7,610 nucleotides of DNA, taken from positions 1 to 7,610 of the forward strand of contig JALHUG010000018.1 in the NCBI GenBank assembly GCA_022866185.1, read 5' to 3'. The notes beneath the pieces are model-generated. The model saw only the letters and a list, made by a program, of their open reading frames with translations. It ran no database searches and was not told the origin of the DNA. Positions 4,238 to 7,610 of the stretch are shown here, piece after piece. Made by a program: the position numbers and the translations under genes. Every line of letters begins with the position of its first letter. Position 1 is the first letter of the stretch. Source of the stretch: Dehalococcoidia bacterium. GTDB lineage: Bacteria; Chloroflexota; Dehalococcoidia; SM23-28-2.

Positions 4238-7200
4238 CAACGAGATACCGCGGCGCTCAACCAGTTGGCTAGAATCGCTACCCGCGGTTTGGCCGACGAG
4301 AAGACGCTTGCCCAAGCAGCCAGCATCATCCGCCAGGCCACGGAGGCGGCCGAGGCGATGGTGGTCTATGCCAAGGAAAAGGACTTCCTCACCTGCAGTG
4401 ATGCCGGCGATGGCCCTGCTACCGAGCTGACGCTGGCTGCTCTCACGATAGTCCAGCGTCACGCCGGGCAGACGAGCGAGCCCGTGGCCTTCAACCTCGT
4501 GGGCAACCGGGTGGAGGACTTCACCAGCACCCTCAGCGACGATGACCGCCAGTTCTTGGCCTTCGCTTTGCCAACCGCCGAGAGCGCGGCCGAGATGTGC
4601 ATCCTCCGAGGAACCTGGGACCACAAGCGCCGGGCCAGCATCCTGCGCTTCATGGAATCCGCGACGCCTGCCCTCACCGTCATTCTGGAGCGGTTCCTCA
4701 ACGCCGAGCGCGGCCAGCGCCTGGGAGAGCAACTGAACACCCTGGCCAACGCCGCCCAGATGCTCACCCGCTCAGAGGATGTGGCTACAGCCCTAAGAGA
4801 CCTGGCCACCGCTATCTCCGCGTCCACAGGTTTCGAGTATTTGGTGAACATCGACCTGTACGACGCCTCTACCGGCCGCTTCTTCCTGCGCATCCTGAGC
4901 GCACAACGCTATAGCAGCGGGACCTTGGGTCAGATCTGGGAGGCTAGCTTGAACCCGGACCGACCTGACCCCTGGAACACACACCTCATGAGCACCTTAC
5001 AACCCAGACTCTCACCCGACATGCAGAACGACCCAGTCTATCCAGAACACGTGAGGAAGTGGCATGCTCGCACCCTCCTGAGGTCTGCGGCGGACTTTCC
5101 TCTACTGTTTCAGGACGAGTTCCTGGGGACGATGAGCTTCGTCTCTTTCAAGCCCCGCACCTTCCCGCCGGAGGAGGTCATCCTGCTCCAGGGCCTTGTC
5201 GCCCAGGCGGCGACGGCCGTCAAGGCGCTGCAGATGCACAAGGAAGTGCAGCGGTATGCGCAGGAGCTCAAGAGATCCGCCGATGAATACATAGCTACCA
5301 CCAACCTGACCGACGACCTCATTTGCAGGATGGACAGGCACGGCAACTGGACCTTCCTCAACGACGCCGCCTGCCAGTTCTATGGCAAGCCGAGGGAGGA
5401 GCTCCTGGGCACCGACTCCAGAGTCTTCGTCCATCCCGACGACCTGGAGTCGACTGCCCAAGGCATCCGACAGGCGGTAATAAAAAGGCGGCCCGCTGGC
5501 GGCATTGTGAACCGCCAGCTCACACCGAAGGGCGAGAGGGTGATCGAATGGCACGGCCATCCCCTGTTCGATGACGACGGCCAGTACGCCGGAATCCAGA
5601 TCACGGGCCGTGACGTCACCGAGCGCAAGCAGATGGAGGAGGCCCTGCGCCAGAGCGAGGAACGCTACCGTCTAATTGCCGAGAACACATCAGACGTCAT
5701 CTGGATGATGGACCTAAGCCTGAAATACACTTATATGAGCCCCGCCATCACGCACCAGCGTGGCTACACCCCCGAAGAATTCGTGAACCTCACGGCGGCA
5801 GAAACCATGACTCCCGCCTCTCTTCAGTATGCCACGAAGAGTCTAGCAGAACAACTGGCTCTGGAAAGGACGGGAACGGCTGACCCGGACCGGGTGACCA
5901 CGCAGGAACTCGAGATGTACTGTAAGGACGGCTCCACCATCTGGACCGAGATGACAATGGTGTGGGTGCGCGGCGCAGATGGCAAGCCTATGGGTATCCT
6001 GGGCGTCACCCGCGACATCAACGAGCGCAAGAAGGCGGAGGCCGAGCGAGAGAGACTGCACGCCGAGATGGCGACGAGAGCGATCACCGACAGCCTCACC
6101 GACCTCTACAACCACGCCCACTTCTACCAGCGCCTCGCCGAGGAGATAGAGCGCTCCAAACGCTACAAGCGGCGCTTCGCCGTCGTCATGATGGACGTCG
6201 ATGCCTTCAAAAACTACAACGACTCCCGCGGCCACCAGGCGGGTGACGATGCCCTGCGCCTCATTGCCAACTCCATCCGCACAGGCATACGCGGCTCAGA
6301 CCTCGCCTTCCGCTACGGCGGCGACGAGTTTGCGACCATTCTACTCAACGCCGACTCAGCACGAGCGCAGGCCGTCGTCAACCGCATCAACAAGCGTATC
6401 GCCTCAGGGCTCAAGAAGGTAGACCCCCAAGCCGCAGCATGGCTAGGCCTCAGCGCCGGCATAGCCTCCTTCCCCGAGGACGCAACCACCGTAGACGAGC
6501 TTGTTCAGATGGCCGACACTGCCCTATACAACGCCAAACATCTGGCATGGGCCCGCGGCTTGACAGAGCCGGAGCAGGCTACCGAGTCACAGCCCTACCC
6601 TCACAAGCTCATCCACGAGACCCAATCTGGAATGCTCACCACCGCCGCCGGCTCCCTGGCCACAGTCCTCCACGACCTCGGCGTCTCTGAGGTTGCTGCT
6701 GCCCTCGACCTGCGCTCTATCGCCGCCCTCGGAGCAGCGGCCGAGATCAAAGACCGATACACCCATGGCCACCAAGAACGTGCCAGCCTCTGGGCCGCCG
6801 CTCTCGCCGAGGAGATGGGCCTCCCCTCCGAACAGGTACGGGACATCAGGATCGCCGGCCTCTTGCACGACATCGGCAAGATCACCGTCAACGAGGGCAT
6901 CCTCAACAAGCCCAGCAAGCTGACTGAAGAAGAGTTCAACAAGGTCAAACAGCACGCCCCAAACGGGGCCACGATAATGCTCTCCGAGGCCGAGGCATTA
7001 CAGCATCTGGCAGCAATAGTCCGCTACCACCATGAGCACTTTGACGGCACCGGCTACCCCGACAGCATCGCCGGCGAACAGATACCTCTGGAGGCACGGA
7101 TCATGGCCGTCGTGGATGTGTTTGACGCCATGACCCACGAGCGCTCCTACCGCAAGGCCCTGAGCAGGGAGGACGCCATAGCCGAGCTAGAGCATGGTGC

Positions 7201-7345
7201 TGGCACTCAGTTTGATCCCGTCGTGGTAAAGGCATTTCTAGCGTTGCTGAAAAGGCGAAGCGACGAGCCGGCAGCCCCCGCACAAGGAGCGCACAAAGAC
7301 AGGCGGCTGGCGGCTGCGAGAGCGGCGGCCCCTAGGAGAGGTTGA
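4235..7345 (+). CDS. GAF-GAF-PAS-PAS-GGDEF/HD-GYP receptor (c-di-GMP cyclase and phosphodiesterase)
   Basis: Predicted 1036-residue soluble relative of the unit 1 receptor. Order: GAF-like about 10-150; GAF-like about 165-335; PAS1 about 349-465; PAS2 about 472-600; GGDEF about 605-775; HD-GYP about 815-1005; Arg/Ala-rich tail ending APRRG. The first 340 residues share nothing obvious with unit 1 and replace its extracytoplasmic domain, second TM and HAMP. From the TTNLT motif on, the proteins align closely, but unit 2 lacks the CLYGIS domain and PAS3. GGDEF is at 695-699 with I-site RGSD at 686-689; HD at 878-879; HHEHFDGTGYP with GYP at 940-942, so both activities are plausible. Oddities: the usual LTGLYN motif reads LTDLYN (Asp623), and the HD-GYP EHPALGA motif of unit 1 reads QHAPNGA. 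The start is uncertain: GTG 4235 follows an in-frame TAG, and readthrough would add a membrane anchor. Confidence 0.92.
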   Translation: MQRDTAALNQLARIATRGLADEKTLAQAASIIRQATEAAEAMVVYAKEKDFLTCSDAGDGPATELTLAALTIVQRHAGQTSEPVAFNLVGNRVEDFTSTLSDDDRQFLAFALPTAESAAEMCILRGTWDHKRRASILRFMESATPALTVILERFLNAERGQRLGEQLNTLANAAQMLTRSEDVATALRDLATAISASTGFEYLVNIDLYDASTGRFFLRILSAQRYSSGTLGQIWEASLNPDRPDPWNTHLMSTLQPRLSPDMQNDPVYPEHVRKWHARTLLRSAADFPLLFQDEFLGTMSFVSFKPRTFPPEEVILLQGLVAQAATAVKALQMHKEVQRYAQELKRSADEYIATTNLTDDLICRMDRHGNWTFLNDAACQFYGKPREELLGTDSRVFVHPDDLESTAQGIRQAVIKRRPAGGIVNRQLTPKGERVIEWHGHPLFDDDGQYAGIQITGRDVTERKQMEEALRQSEERYRLIAENTSDVIWMMDLSLKYTYMSPAITHQRGYTPEEFVNLTAAETMTPASLQYATKSLAEQLALERTGTADPDRVTTQELEMYCKDGSTIWTEMTMVWVRGADGKPMGILGVTRDINERKKAEAERERLHAEMATRAITDSLTDLYNHAHFYQRLAEEIERSKRYKRRFAVVMMDVDAFKNYNDSRGHQAGDDALRLIANSIRTGIRGSDLAFRYGGDEFATILLNADSARAQAVVNRINKRIASGLKKVDPQAAAWLGLSAGIASFPEDATTVDELVQMADTALYNAKHLAWARGLTEPEQATESQPYPHKLIHETQSGMLTTAAGSLATVLHDLGVSEVAAALDLRSIAALGAAAEIKDRYTHGHQERASLWAAALAEEMGLPSEQVRDIRIAGLLHDIGKITVNEGILNKPSKLTEEEFNKVKQHAPNGATIMLSEAEALQHLAAIVRYHHEHFDGTGYPDSIAGEQIPLEARIMAVVDVFDAMTHERSYRKALSREDAIAELEHGAGTQFDPVVVKAFLALLKRRSDEPAAPAQGAHKDRRLAAARAAAPRRG
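5378..5445 (+). repeat. 68-bp tract in PAS1 identical to 1098-1165
   Basis: Unit 2 partner of the identical tract in the unit 1 PAS1 domain. Identity breaks at 5377 (G against A) and 5446 (G against A). The adjoining sequence shows the usual silent differences. Confidence 0.75.
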
Positions 7346-7426
7346 CACAGACCGCCAGTTGCTGACGCCCCCCACTCTCTTGGGCGCTAGCTCTCTGTAC
7401 TACCCCCCAACAAGGCGGGAGAACCT
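7346..7426 (+). other. Conserved C-rich intergenic tail of unit 2
   Basis: Noncoding, similar in order and content to 3840-3930. CTGGCGG at 7307-7313, inside the last codons, pairs perfectly with CCGCCAG at 7352-7358 just after the stop, but the loop is long (38 nt) and no T-run follows. I see no convincing terminator, so transcription may continue into unit 3. Confidence 0.55.
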
Positions 7427-7451
7427 GTAACCGTTTTTTCGCCTGAACGTC
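7427..7451 (+). promoter_or_regulatory. ECF-sigma-like promoter of unit 3
   Basis: GTAAC at 7427-7431 and CGTC at 7448-7451, again with exactly 16 bp between AAC and CGTC, followed by CTATATAG. Five of the 16 spacer bases differ from unit 2, while both boxes are unchanged. Confidence 0.7.
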
Positions 7452-7610
7452 CTATATAGTGAACCTAAAAGTAAAGATGGCTTCTCGGTGAACGAACGCA
7501 GCCGCTTGGCCACGGTCTACGGGGTCTCTCCCAGTGCACCCCGCCAAGGCGCGACGGCCCTGGGTTGCCTACCCGTCAGCAAGGTGGCCGTAGCCAGGCC
7601 CTATCCGGAA
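7452..7610 (+). promoter_or_regulatory. 5' leader of unit 3, cut by the window end
   Basis: Gap-free match to the unit 2 leader at an offset of 3496 bases. There are three differences in the transcribed part up to position 7510, then 100 identical bases (7511-7610 against 4015-4114). The window ends within the ribosome site, about 18 bases before the expected GTG. A third receptor gene of the same family should follow; whether it carries the TAG of unit 2 cannot be seen. Confidence 0.65.

Larger units (their letters stand above)
1..7610 (+). repeat. Tandem array of promoter-leader-receptor units
   Basis: Three unit starts are seen, at 3, 3931 and 7427. Units 1 and 2 are 3928 and 3496 bp long. 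Each holds promoter, leader, membrane-helix start, variable sensor, common PAS-GGDEF-HD-GYP output and conserved intergenic tail. The window opens inside a promoter and closes inside a leader, so the array may extend on both sides. Confidence 0.8.

Overview
The window contains a tandem array of long cyclic-di-GMP signalling genes. Two complete units and the start of a third are visible, all on the + strand. Overall G+C is around 60% by eye, start codons are GTG, and the proteins are multi-PAS GGDEF/HD-GYP hybrids. This suits a free-living, sensor-rich bacterium; Chloroflexota or a similar deep lineage is a guess only, because nothing in the window fixes taxonomy.

Each unit has the same order: (i) an ECF-sigma-like promoter, GTAAC then 16 bp then CGTC; (ii) a leader of about 170-180 nt with conserved short stems and a purine-rich ribosome site; (iii) a GTG-started reading frame beginning with the same membrane-helix segment; (iv) a sensory part that differs between units; (v) a near-common PAS-GGDEF-HD-GYP C-terminus with an Arg/Ala-rich tail; (vi) a short conserved GC-rich tail before the next promoter. 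Unit 1 (about 3-3930) encodes a membrane receptor: TM, extracytoplasmic helical domain, TM, HAMP, PAS, a GAF-like 'CLYGIS' domain, PAS, PAS, GGDEF, HD-GYP. Unit 2 (about 3931-7426) has a 33-codon membrane-helix ORF closed by TAG, abutting a GTG that opens a soluble-looking GAF-GAF-PAS-PAS-GGDEF-HD-GYP protein. Unit 3 starts at 7427 and runs off the window while still in its leader.

Both proteins keep the GGDEF motif, an RxxD inhibitory site and the HD...GYP residues, so both are predicted to make and hydrolyse c-di-GMP under control of different inputs. The array looks like repeated duplication of a promoter-leader-receptor cassette with exchange of the input domain. The points most worth checking are the shared structured leader, the in-frame TAG|GTG junction in unit 2, and a G+C-poor PAS domain in unit 1 flanked by an in-phase 9-bp direct repeat. 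No RNA genes, insertion sequences or CRISPR arrays were seen.
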